Source: Spirochaetota bacterium
GTDB lineage: Bacteria > Spirochaetota > UBA4802 > UBA5368
Direction of reading: 5' to 3'
DNA: 10,912 nucleotides
Assembly (NCBI GenBank): GCA_017998475.1
Contig: JAGODA010000083.1
Coordinates: 1 to 10,912 of the forward strand
Position numbers and translations under genes: made by a program. The notes under the pieces are model-generated. The model did no database searches, was not told where the DNA came from, and was given only the letters and a program-made list of their open reading frames with translations. Numbering within the stretch: position 1 is the first letter of the stretch; each line of letters begins with the position of its first letter. Positions 1-6,865 of the stretch are shown one piece after another.

Positions 1-63
1 GTATGATTTTAGATGATGTTGCTGCACGTACGTCAGCCGCTGTCCGGCGTTGTAAAGCTCCAA

Positions 64-104
64 TTTAATGAGACAAATAGGACTATCTGTTATAATGCAG
101 GCTT
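64..104 (+). promoter_or_regulatory. Extended -10 promoter for the M23 peptidase gene
   Basis: Positions 88-96 read TGTTATAAT, a perfect extended -10 element with consensus TATAAT at 91-96. The -35 is weak: GAGACA at 70-75 matches 4 of 6 with a short 15-base spacer, which is tolerable because extended -10 promoters need little -35. Transcription would begin near 102-104 and leave about 130 bases of leader before the ATG at 236. Overlapping small inverted repeats (CTTG at 102-105, CAAG at 107-110, CTTG at 113-116) sit at the predicted start and could be an operator. The leader also has complementary GC-rich stretches (about 182-189 with 201-209) that may fold ahead of the ribosome site. The promoter is inferred from sequence match alone. 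Confidence 0.5.
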
Positions 105-218
105 GTCAAGAACTTGTTGTGTCCCGGGGTCGCCGCGCGCGAAAACCTGTGGACAGGCGGTTGAAAATATGGTATCCGTATGCCCGCCGCGCCGGCGTAT
201 CGGGCGGCGCAACGAACC

Positions 219-227
219 GGGAGGGGG
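219..227 (+). promoter_or_regulatory. Ribosome binding site that fixes the M23 peptidase start
   Basis: A purine run GGGAGGGGG ends 8 bases before the ATG at 236. The open frame extends upstream to 68, but only the ATG at 236 has this site and is followed directly by a good Sec signal peptide. Confidence 0.75.
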
Positions 228-235
228 TACCACCG

Positions 236-1477
236 ATGATATACCGTTCGCCGATACTGTTCGCGCTCCTCGCGCTTATGATCCAGTCCGCCTCCGCGCA
301 GGAATTCTACAACCGCCAGCTGAAAGACAACCGCGACATGGTGAAACAGCAGTACGCCTCGGACATCGAGAAGAAAGAGGCGATTCTCAGAAAAATGCGC
401 GAGTTCATCGGCGAGATAAACGGCCGGCTGAAGCAGGGGAGCTCCACGAAGATCGACGTTCCCATCGACATCGAGGCGGTAAGCGACATCAAGGCCACCG
501 ATCAGATCCACACGTCCAAAAAGGTCCCGCCGAGGGAATACGCCTATCTGCTCGACGACGTCGCCTATCGTGCCGAGGCGGGCCTGAGGGCCGCGGCGCT
601 GGGGAAGGCGGCATTCGGCGAAAAGGTGGAGCTTCTGCTCCAGTCGGAGGAAATGGACACCGTTGACGGCGTGCGTGGGCCGTGGCTCCTGGTGCGCCGC
701 GCCGGCGGCGAGGAGGGATGGATCTTCTCGGCGTACCTGGCGAGGGAAAAGCCCGCCGGGCGCCCGGTAAAAAAGGCGGCCCCGCCGGCTGAAAGGAAGG
801 CCGCGGAGGCCTTTTACGCCTACGTGGCCGACTCCGACGTCCGCATGCGCGACGCGGGCTCGAGCGCGGGTTCGGTGATCGGAAAGTTCGATTTCGCGGA
901 ACGAGTGGAGGTGCTCGAGCAGTCGCGGGAGATGGAAACCATCGGCGGCAAGAAGCGTCCGTGGTTCCGGGTCCGGCGATCGAACGGGTCCGAGGGCTGG
1001 ATATTCGGCGGCTTACTACAGAAGAAGGAGCCGGCAGCCTCCGCTTCGGGCCCGAAAGAGGAGGCGCCCGTAACGGCCGCGGGAACGCGCGAATTCGCCG
1101 TCCCCACCACCGGCAAGGTGTCCAGCAAATTCGGCTACCGCGTGCACCCGGTAACGAAGAAAAGCCAGAGCTTTCACAGCGGCATCGACATCTTCGCGCC
1201 GAAGGGTACGAAGGTAACCGCGACGGCCGACGGCGTGGTGAAAACGGCCGCTTACAACAACAACGGCTACGGCAACCTGATCATACTGGAGCACGAGAAG
1301 GAGCTTTCCTCGTACTACGCCCACCTCGAGAAGATACTGGTTACCCCGGGGCAGCGGGTAAAGAAGGGCGACCTTATAGGCACGGTTAACTCCACCGGCA
1401 TGTCAACCGGCAACCACCTGCATTTCGAGGTGCGCCGCGGCGGCAAGGCCATGGACCCCGACGAATTCCTGCGCTGA
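236..1477 (+). CDS. Exported M23 (LytM-type) metallopeptidase with two SH3-like repeats
   Basis: This 413-residue protein probably cleaves peptide cross-links or stems of peptidoglycan in the periplasm. Residues 1-21 form a signal peptide (basic Arg4, hydrophobic core, ASA before a predicted cut at 21/22). Residues 25-66 are charged and helical, probably a coiled coil. Two bacterial SH3-like domains follow at about 101-168 and 194-261; both end in a GWIF motif and are clearly copies of one another. The catalytic M23 domain covers about 288-413. Its zinc ligands are visible as His314 and Asp318 (HSGID) and His396 (HLHFE). Catalytic His363 (YAHL) and His394 are also present, so the enzyme should be active rather than a degenerate EnvC/NlpD-like activator. 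The upstream frame back to 68 lacks a signal and is rejected as a start. The gene stands alone and converges on the next gene. The peptidase family is certain; the exact bond cut is not known. Confidence 0.93.
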   Translation: MIYRSPILFALLALMIQSASAQEFYNRQLKDNRDMVKQQYASDIEKKEAILRKMREFIGEINGRLKQGSSTKIDVPIDIEAVSDIKATDQIHTSKKVPPREYAYLLDDVAYRAEAGLRAAALGKAAFGEKVELLLQSEEMDTVDGVRGPWLLVRRAGGEEGWIFSAYLAREKPAGRPVKKAAPPAERKAAEAFYAYVADSDVRMRDAGSSAGSVIGKFDFAERVEVLEQSREMETIGGKKRPWFRVRRSNGSEGWIFGGLLQKKEPAASASGPKEEAPVTAAGTREFAVPTTGKVSSKFGYRVHPVTKKSQSFHSGIDIFAPKGTKVTATADGVVKTAAYNNNGYGNLIILEHEKELSSYYAHLEKILVTPGQRVKKGDLIGTVNSTGMSTGNHLHFEVRRGGKAMDPDEFLR

Positions 1478-1494
1478 GGCGCGCGGCCCTCAGC
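1473..1494. terminator. Hairpin joining the two convergent stop codons
   Basis: A perfect 7-bp stem (GCTGAGG at 1473-1479, CCTCAGC at 1488-1494) encloses an 8-base GC-rich loop. The TGA of the plus-strand peptidase (1475-1477) and the TGA of the minus-strand fusion gene (1490-1492) lie in opposite arms. No T-run follows on either strand, so it is not a standard intrinsic terminator. It could slow polymerase, protect 3' ends, or be partly a by-product of two TGA codons facing each other. Confidence 0.35.
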
Positions 1495-4003
1495 CCTGCA
1501 GCAGCCGGGCGATCGCGTCGCGCATCGCCTCGTTGAGATCCTCAACGCTCCGGTAGCGCGACGGATCGATGGGGCGGCCCGCCGAAAGACGCGCCCGCGC
1601 GCCGGAGAACAGGCGCGGAACGATCTTCCCGCGCGGCAGAATCTCGAAGGATCCGCGGATGGCCACCGGTACGATTTTTTTCCCCAGATTTTTCGCGAGG
1701 TAGGCCGCGCCCGTCCTGAACTCTCCCATGCTCCCGTCGCGGCCGCGCGTTCCCTCGGGAAAGATGACGAGCGATTTGCCCTGCCTGAGCAGATCGGCGC
1801 CCGCCTTCAGCGTCGGGATGACGTTGCCGCCCCGCTCCACGAATATGACCGGCGCGCCGACGAACACGTATTTGAGGAACGAGAGCTCCTTCTTCCCGAT
1901 GAGGTACACGTTCCGGCGCGAGCGGTAGGGCAGGGACGAGAGTATCCACAGAACGTCGAGATTCGACTGGTGGTTGGCGATGATGACGGCGTTATCGGCC
2001 GCCAGGCGCTCGCCGTTATCGACGCGCAGTCCCCAGCAGAGGCGCGAGACCGCGCGCACCGCGAGCAGGAACAGCTCGTTCAGCGGATTGCGGAAGACCG
2101 CGGCGCGGGTGCTGATTTCCCCGTGGAGGATGGTCTTGTCGATGGGGGGCCCCTTGCGAGGAGGGCAGGATGAAAGGTGGGCCAGGATATCCTCGAGCGT
2201 CCGCGCCGCGCGAAGCCTCTCCGGTTCTATCTCGATGCCGAGCTTCTCCTCCAGGCGCACCACGAGCTCGATCATCCCCAGCGAATCGATCCTGAAGTCC
2301 GCGAGCGTGGAGCCGGCGTAGAGCGTCTCCACGCCGAGCGCTTCCCGCAGCGCCTCCACGATCTCCCGGTCGCGCGCGGTGATCCCCGCAAGCGCTTTTC
2401 TGAGCACCGGCGCGCCGGCTGCCGAGGTCTGGTAATCGCCCAGGTCGAGCGTGCGTCGCACCTCGTTGAGAAGCACCTTGCGCGTCGAGTTGCGGGGAAG
2501 AGGGTCGAACGATACGGCAAAACCCATAACCCGTTTGTGCGGGGGAAGGCCGGCGTTCAGGCGGGCGATCTCGGAAGCCATGAGCTCGAACGCGCCCGCG
2601 CTCCTGACGCCCGGAACGACCACCGCGAAGACCGTTTCCCTTCCGCCGGCCGCGCGCCCGAAGACGGCGGCCTCCGCGATGTGTTCGGAGGTTTTCAGGG
2701 TTTCCTCGATTTCTTCGGGATACACGTTCTTCCCCGAGTCCAGGACGATCACGTTTTTCAAGCGGCCGGTGACGTGGATCCGGCCTCCTTCGTCGACGCG
2801 CCCCAGGTCGCCCGTGTTGAAAAAGCCCTCGGCGTCGAAAGCCTCCGCGTTCGCCTTCGGATTCCGGTGATAACCCTTCATAACCGCGTCGCCGCGGATC
2901 CACAGCTCGCCGATTCCGTCGGCGTTGACGTTCTTCACCCTCACCTCGTTGCCCGGCATCGGCGGACCGACCGAACCCGCCCGGTTGTCATCGGGGTGAG
3001 AGATCGACACGGGCCCCGTGGTTTCGGTGAGGCCGTAGCCCTCGATCACCGTGAGGCCCATCCGGTTATATCGGTTGAAATAAGACCGTTTGAGCGGCGC
3101 TCCCCCTGATATGAAAAAGCGCATGGAGCCGCCGAAGAGGGCACGCACCGGAGCGAACACCCGGCGCGGAACAGCGGACAGGCCCATCGCGCGAAGGGCC
3201 GGCGCCACGGCGAGCATGAAAAGCAGTAAGCGGTATTTAAAGAGCGAGTCGGCCTTCACCCGGTTCAGGATGCCGTCCAGAAAAAGCTCCCACAACTGAG
3301 GAGCCGCGGGGAAGATGGTGATGCGGTTCTCGGCGAGACTTCGCATGATGTCCGGGCCCTTGAGTGAGGGCTGGAACACGAGAGAGCTTCCGGCGGCGAA
3401 GGGACCGATGAAATTGGCGACGAAAGCGTAGGCGTGATAGAGCGGGAGGATGCACAGCAGCTGGTCCCTCTCGTTCAGTCCCAGGTATTCGGACGTCGCG
3501 ATGGCCGTTTTAAAGAGATTGGCGTGCGAGAGCGCCACGACCTTCGCCCTGCCCGTCGTGCCCGAGGTGAAGAGGTACGACGCCGTGTGGTCCGGGCTCA
3601 CCCTTGCGGGCCGGAAGCCGCGGGGGTCGCCGGTCGAGCGGCCCGCTTCAACGCCGAAAACGGGAACGCCGCGCACCAGACCGCGGAAGTCCCCGGAGAC
3701 GAACACCGCCTTCGCCCTGACCTCGCCGAGCATCCGCGCGTAGTCCGCCGGGGCGAGGGTGGTGTCCAGTGGAAGCGCGATCGCCCCCAGCGAGGTTATC
3801 GCCATGTAGGTTACGCACCAGTCGGCGGAGTTGCCCGCCAGAATCCCGATAACATCGCCCTTGCCCAGGCCCTTCCTCCGGAGGAAGGCCGCCCTCGCCA
3901 TGGCGGCCTCAACCGCCCCGGCGTACGTGGTTCGGTTATCGAAAAGTATCCTCTCGCCGTACGCGTCACGACGGGAGATGTAAAAATCGTAGAGATTGTC
4001 CAT
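1490..4003 (-). CDS. Three-part fusion: AMP-forming acyl ligase, acyl carrier domain and PlsC-type acyltransferase
   Basis: This 837-residue protein probably activates a free fatty acid and transfers it to a lysophospholipid or glycerol phosphate at the membrane. Residues 1-525 are an ANL-family ligase: ATP loop TSGTTGRAK (146-154), GYGLTET (322-328), TGDL (397-400), GRLKNVIV (413-420) and the late catalytic Lys509. Residues 540-612 are a carrier domain with the phosphopantetheine serine Ser574 in DSLGM. Residues 625-837 are a PlsC-type acyltransferase with HX4D at His678-Asp683 and FPEGTRG at 748-754. All catalytic residues I looked for are present. E. coli Aas joins the same two enzymes in the opposite order and has no carrier domain in between. 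The ATG at 4001-4003 follows GGAAGG (4008-4013) by 4 bases. The gene is alone downstream of a 212-base regulatory gap. The acyl acceptor is unknown. Confidence 0.92.
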   Translation of the reverse strand: MDNLYDFYISRRDAYGERILFDNRTTYAGAVEAAMARAAFLRRKGLGKGDVIGILAGNSADWCVTYMAITSLGAIALPLDTTLAPADYARMLGEVRAKAVFVSGDFRGLVRGVPVFGVEAGRSTGDPRGFRPARVSPDHTASYLFTSGTTGRAKVVALSHANLFKTAIATSEYLGLNERDQLLCILPLYHAYAFVANFIGPFAAGSSLVFQPSLKGPDIMRSLAENRITIFPAAPQLWELFLDGILNRVKADSLFKYRLLLFMLAVAPALRAMGLSAVPRRVFAPVRALFGGSMRFFISGGAPLKRSYFNRYNRMGLTVIEGYGLTETTGPVSISHPDDNRAGSVGPPMPGNEVRVKNVNADGIGELWIRGDAVMKGYHRNPKANAEAFDAEGFFNTGDLGRVDEGGRIHVTGRLKNVIVLDSGKNVYPEEIEETLKTSEHIAEAAVFGRAAGGRETVFAVVVPGVRSAGAFELMASEIARLNAGLPPHKRVMGFAVSFDPLPRNSTRKVLLNEVRRTLDLGDYQTSAAGAPVLRKALAGITARDREIVEALREALGVETLYAGSTLADFRIDSLGMIELVVRLEEKLGIEIEPERLRAARTLEDILAHLSSCPPRKGPPIDKTILHGEISTRAAVFRNPLNELFLLAVRAVSRLCWGLRVDNGERLAADNAVIIANHQSNLDVLWILSSLPYRSRRNVYLIGKKELSFLKYVFVGAPVIFVERGGNVIPTLKAGADLLRQGKSLVIFPEGTRGRDGSMGEFRTGAAYLAKNLGKKIVPVAIRGSFEILPRGKIVPRLFSGARARLSAGRPIDPSRYRSVEDLNEAMRDAIARLLQG

Positions 4004-4077
4004 AACGCCTTCCGGTGTGAGGTTTGATCCGGGCGTCGAAAGCCACCCCGGGCGGGTGGCGCGAGCGCACCGCTGTG

Positions 4078-4105
4078 ATTGGAGGAAAAGTGATGATTAT
4101 GTCAA
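4078..4105 (-). promoter_or_regulatory. Candidate promoter of the acyl ligase fusion gene
   Basis: On the minus strand a consensus -35, TTGACA, lies at 4105-4100. After a 16-base spacer comes TCCAAT at 4083-4078, which matches 4 of 6 positions of the -10 consensus. Transcription would start near 4071 and leave a leader of about 68 bases before the ATG at 4003. The -35 overlaps a copy of the TGACATA heptamer that is repeated upstream. Confidence 0.45.
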
Positions 4106-4147
4106 GAATAACATCTAAAAATATAATGTTTTATTTTTTAAGTGTGG

Positions 4148-4186
4148 TGACATATTATATAACAACACATATAGGTTAATATGTCA
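4148..4186. repeat. Perfect 10-bp inverted repeat, possible operator
   Basis: TGACATATTA at 4148-4157 is mirrored exactly by TAATATGTCA at 4177-4186, with a 19-base spacer. A third partial copy (TATGTCA at 4098-4104, TGACATA on the minus strand) overlaps the -35 of the acyl ligase promoter. The repeat centre lies about 95 bases upstream of the predicted start, a position typical of activators or of looping repressors. The arms are AT-rich and sit in an AT-rich island, so some of the match could be compositional. No known operator consensus is an evident match. Confidence 0.45.
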
Positions 4187-4215
4187 TATGCGGCGCGGCG
4201 CCGGCCGAAGGGCCC

Positions 4216-5634
4216 TCAATCGAAGTTTATTTCCTCCGAGGGAAGCCTGAGGGAGTCGTCCCGCCCGGTTTCACCGACCGGCGCGTCGGCCCCATCGGCG
4301 TATTCCGGCGCGTCGTTCCGGCCGGTCCTCTCCTCGGGCATGCCGGTCTCTTCGAGGACCGTCTCTTCGGCGGTTTCGCGTGTCTCGTCGCTCACGCGCC
4401 GGGCCTCCCTTCTGGACGGGGCATCATCGTCCCAGGAGGCGATGTGGTCGCGGGAGCGGTAAAACTTGGCCTTTGTCGAGAGCACGCTCGGGTTGTCGAT
4501 GAAGACCTGGCCGAAGTTGAACTCAAGGTTCGGATCGTCAAGAAGCACTCCCATGGCCTTTTCGCCCTGCGCGGCGGGAATGGCCGACATGCGAAGGAGC
4601 TCGTCGATTCCGAAGGTGAGCGTAACGGGCTTGGTGCTCTTCAGCGATACGCGGTCTTCAAGCAGCTTGTTTTCCAGAAACGCGTAAATCCTCGTGATGG
4701 GGTGAGCGTAGACCTTCGACTCGAGCCGGATGTAGGTGAACCAAATGCGCTGGCTTATCGCCATGAATATCTTGCTGGCCATGGCGGCCGATTTGCCCAG
4801 GATCTCGGCGAAATTGTCCTTCTTGATCGAGAGAAGGGTGGTGGTGCCCATGCTGAGCGCGGTCGCGTTGCGCGGTTTGTTCGAGATGATCGCCAGCTCG
4901 CCGAAGATATCGCCGTCCTTGAGGACGGAGAGCAGGATCTCCTGTCCGCTCCCGACCTTGACGATCTTTACCCTTCCCTCCTTAATGACGAAAAGGTCTT
5001 CGCCCTTCTCGAACTCGGCGAAGATCATCTGTCCGTCGCGGTAGACGAGGGAGGAGCCGTTGACGATGGGCCCCGCCGGCGCCGGCGCGTTCGATCCGCG
5101 CATCTCCTCGAGCATCGCGCGCACCTCGCCCGCATGCGCGCCGTCCGGGTACTGCCGGGCGCAGCTCTCGATGATGTGGCGCGCGTAATCCGGCCTGCCG
5201 GCCAGGCGGTAGTGCCTGGCCAGGTCGAAGAGCCTGGTCTCGTCCGGAATGAAGTCGTCGTCGGGAGGGTCGAGCGAAAACATCATCTCGTTGTAGGTGC
5301 GAAGCTCGTTGGCGAAATAGTTCAGGATCTTGATCGCCACCTTCGGGTTCTGCTGGACGAGTTCGATGAAACGCTCGCGCTTGAGTGTGATGATTACCGA
5401 GTCCCTGCGCGCTATGGCCGATTCCATGCGCGGGCGCCTGCAGAGTGTTGACGTGAAACCGAACACCTCTCCCTGGCGCACGAGCGGTTTGTGAAGCTTG
5501 ATCCGGTCGTTGTTGCCGTGGAGGCCGACCTCTCCCTTTTCCACGATGAAAATGTCGTTGGGATCCTCGTCGCCCTCTACATAGATGTAGGCGCCGGCTT
5601 TGAATACGCTCTTCTTTCCTGTCTCAAGTGCCAT
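4216..5634 (-). CDS. Double cyclic-nucleotide-binding protein with degenerate Crp-like C-terminal domain
   Basis: This 472-residue protein is probably a cytosolic sensor of a cyclic nucleotide. Residues 8-110 are a first cNMP-binding beta roll, but its binding cassette (GFTSTLCRRPRMESA, 59-73) lacks the usual GELAL. Residues 133-178 form a helical, TPR-like linker. Residues 190-300 are a second beta roll with a canonical cassette: Gly245-Glu246-Leu247 and Arg255 in PRNATA. Residues 300-392 resemble the Crp long helix and winged helix (helices near 342-365, wing near 370-380), but the recognition helix looks poor for DNA binding. The tail from about 397 is acidic and low in complexity. The start lies 2 bases after the DJ-1 stop, with only a weak GGA (5642-5644) upstream, so translational coupling is likely. 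It may be a regulator of transcription or a protein-protein signalling device; I cannot decide. Confidence 0.85.
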   Translation of the reverse strand: MALETGKKSVFKAGAYIYVEGDEDPNDIFIVEKGEVGLHGNNDRIKLHKPLVRQGEVFGFTSTLCRRPRMESAIARRDSVIITLKRERFIELVQQNPKVAIKILNYFANELRTYNEMMFSLDPPDDDFIPDETRLFDLARHYRLAGRPDYARHIIESCARQYPDGAHAGEVRAMLEEMRGSNAPAPAGPIVNGSSLVYRDGQMIFAEFEKGEDLFVIKEGRVKIVKVGSGQEILLSVLKDGDIFGELAIISNKPRNATALSMGTTTLLSIKKDNFAEILGKSAAMASKIFMAISQRIWFTYIRLESKVYAHPITRIYAFLENKLLEDRVSLKSTKPVTLTFGIDELLRMSAIPAAQGEKAMGVLLDDPNLEFNFGQVFIDNPSVLSTKAKFYRSRDHIASWDDDAPSRREARRVSDETRETAEETVLEETGMPEERTGRNDAPEYADGADAPVGETGRDDSLRLPSEEINFD

Positions 5635-5636
5635 GG

Positions 5637-6185
5637 CTACATCCAGTATACCTGCATGGCGTCACGCAGTTCCTTCATCATCGTTTTTCCGGCGAGCGCC
5701 TCGACCACCGCGAGCGCGAAGGGGATGGCGCAGCCGGGGCCCCTGCCGGTGATGATGGTTCCGTCGACCTCGACGGGAGCGCCCGTCGAGGTCGCGCCCT
5801 TCATCGTCCCCTCGAAACCGGGATAACAGGTAGCTTTCTTTCCCTCCAGCACCCCGGCGTGTCCCAGCACCATTGGCGCCGCGCAGAGCGCCGCCACGAC
5901 ACCCCCCCTTCCGTGTATGTCGCGGATGAACGATATGACCGTTTCACTCTTTCGCAGGTTCTCGCTGCCGGGCATGCCCCCCGGCAGGACTATGGAGGCG
6001 AAATCCGCCGGGTCCAGGCCCGAAAGCGGCTCGTCAGCGGTGAGGGCGATGGCGTGCGAGCCGCGTACCGGATTGCCCCCGACGTTCGTGGCGGTGGTAT
6101 CGAGGCCCGCGCGGCGCAGCACGTCGAGTATCGTGACGGCCTCGATCTCCTCAAAGCCCTCCGCGATCGGAACGAGTATTTTCAT
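5637..6185 (-). CDS. DJ-1/PfpI family protein (DJ-1/YajL/ThiJ subgroup)
   Basis: This 182-residue protein belongs to the class I glutamine amidotransferase-like superfamily. The nucleophile is Cys101 in ALCAAP, and Glu15 in FEEIEA corresponds to Glu18 of human DJ-1, which tunes that cysteine. The GRGPG segment at 147-151 and the helical end are also typical of the DJ-1/YajL branch, and the length is normal for it (about 180-200). Members have been reported as chaperones, oxidative-stress sensors, glyoxalases or deglycases; which applies here cannot be read from sequence. The ATG at 6185 has a strong ribosome site (GGAGG at 6195-6191, 5 bases away). It is followed after 2 bases by the cNMP protein, so the two are almost certainly co-transcribed. 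Confidence 0.92.
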   Translation of the reverse strand: MKILVPIAEGFEEIEAVTILDVLRRAGLDTTATNVGGNPVRGSHAIALTADEPLSGLDPADFASIVLPGGMPGSENLRKSETVISFIRDIHGRGGVVAALCAAPMVLGHAGVLEGKKATCYPGFEGTMKGATSTGAPVEVDGTIITGRGPGCAIPFALAVVEALAGKTMMKELRDAMQVYWM

Positions 6186-6237
6186 GGGAACCTCCGGTCA
6201 CGCGCGACGCGTTCATTCTTCGTATAGTGCGCCGCCT

Positions 6238-6267
6238 ATTCTGGGGCCATCGTAACGGTCCCGTCAA
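6238..6267 (-). promoter_or_regulatory. Candidate promoter ahead of the DJ-1 gene
   Basis: Within the 113-base gap between pth and the DJ-1 gene, the minus strand has TTGACG at 6267-6262 (5 of 6) and CAGAAT at 6243-6238 (4 of 6), 18 bases apart. This could drive DJ-1 and the cNMP gene separately from pth. I see no convincing terminator for pth in the gap. Confidence 0.3.
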
Positions 6268-6298
6268 GGCATATTCGCGATCAGGTGAAAGGTTCGGA

Positions 6299-6829
6299 TC
6301 AGGCTTCGATCAGTCGAACGAGCTCGTCGAATACGCCGGGTACGGTCTCATCGATGCGCGCGAGTTCGTCCGACGTGAAGTCGGAAAGCACGTAGTCGGC
6401 CACCGCCATGTCAGGGTGCGGCGGTCTGCCGACTCCGAATCGGATACGATGGAAATCCGCCGTGCCCGTGTGCTGAATGATGGAGCGCAGTCCGTTGTGC
6501 CCCTTGTGGCCGCCGCCGAATTTTGTCCGCACCTCGCCGAAAGGAAGTTCGATCTCGTCGTGTATGACTATGAGATTATCGGCGGATTCGCGGTAGTAGT
6601 CGAGAGCGGCACGGACGGAGACGCCGCTGTTATTCATGAAGGTGTCGGGGAAGAGAAAGAGAACCGCCTCTCCCGCTATCGTGCCTGTCGCGGCAGCGGC
6701 GGAGAACTGCTTTTTTCCGGGAGCGAGGGACGCCAGGCGGGCGATCGATTCCCCCAGCAGAAAGCCGATATTGTGCCTGTTATTACGGTATTTTTTGCCG
6801 GGGTTGCCGAGGCAGGCTATGATTTTCAT
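6299..6829 (-). CDS. pth: Peptidyl-tRNA hydrolase
   Basis: The enzyme releases the peptide from peptidyl-tRNA that has dropped off ribosomes, recycling tRNA in the cytosol. The 176-residue protein shows the bacterial Pth signature: LGNPG (7-11), catalytic His19 in RHNIG, Asn66 in TFMNNSG, Asp91 in IHDEIELP, and Asn112 in the GGGHKGHNGL stretch (105-114), followed by FGVGRP (131-136). It is slightly shorter than E. coli Pth (about 194), mainly at the C-terminus. The ATG at 6829 starts the canonical MKIIACLGNPG. No good Shine-Dalgarno is visible in the 36 bases after the STAS gene, so expression may rely on coupling or a poorly matched site. Confidence 0.96.
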   Translation of the reverse strand: MKIIACLGNPGKKYRNNRHNIGFLLGESIARLASLAPGKKQFSAAAATGTIAGEAVLFLFPDTFMNNSGVSVRAALDYYRESADNLIVIHDEIELPFGEVRTKFGGGHKGHNGLRSIIQHTGTADFHRIRFGVGRPPHPDMAVADYVLSDFTSDELARIDETVPGVFDELVRLIEA

Positions 6830-6865
6830 GATGCCGTGGGTACCGGAAGTGCGGACGGCGCGGAT

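Noticed and set aside
68..235. N-terminal extension of the M23 peptidase by 56 residues
   Set aside because: It would hide the clear signal peptide and has no ribosome site, and the promoter -10 (91-96) lies inside it.
2016..3109. Long open frames on both strands inside the acyl ligase gene
   Set aside because: They are Arg/Gly/Pro-rich shadow translations typical of GC-rich DNA and lie across a gene with intact motifs.
4074..4104. Classical CRP site (TGTGA-N6-TCACA) in the acyl ligase promoter region
   Set aside because: TGTGA occurs at 4074-4078, but no matching second half-site lies at the required spacing.
4122..4127. TATAAT on the plus strand in the AT-rich island
   Set aside because: No plausible -35 lies at the right distance and no plus-strand gene follows for over 3 kb.
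4194..4218. Possible intrinsic terminator after the cNMP gene
   Set aside because: Only short GC stems (4-5 bp) can form and no T-run follows on the minus strand.
4444..5451. Plus-strand open frame of about 335 codons opposite the cNMP gene
   Set aside because: It has no recognisable domain and is antisense to a well-supported coding sequence.
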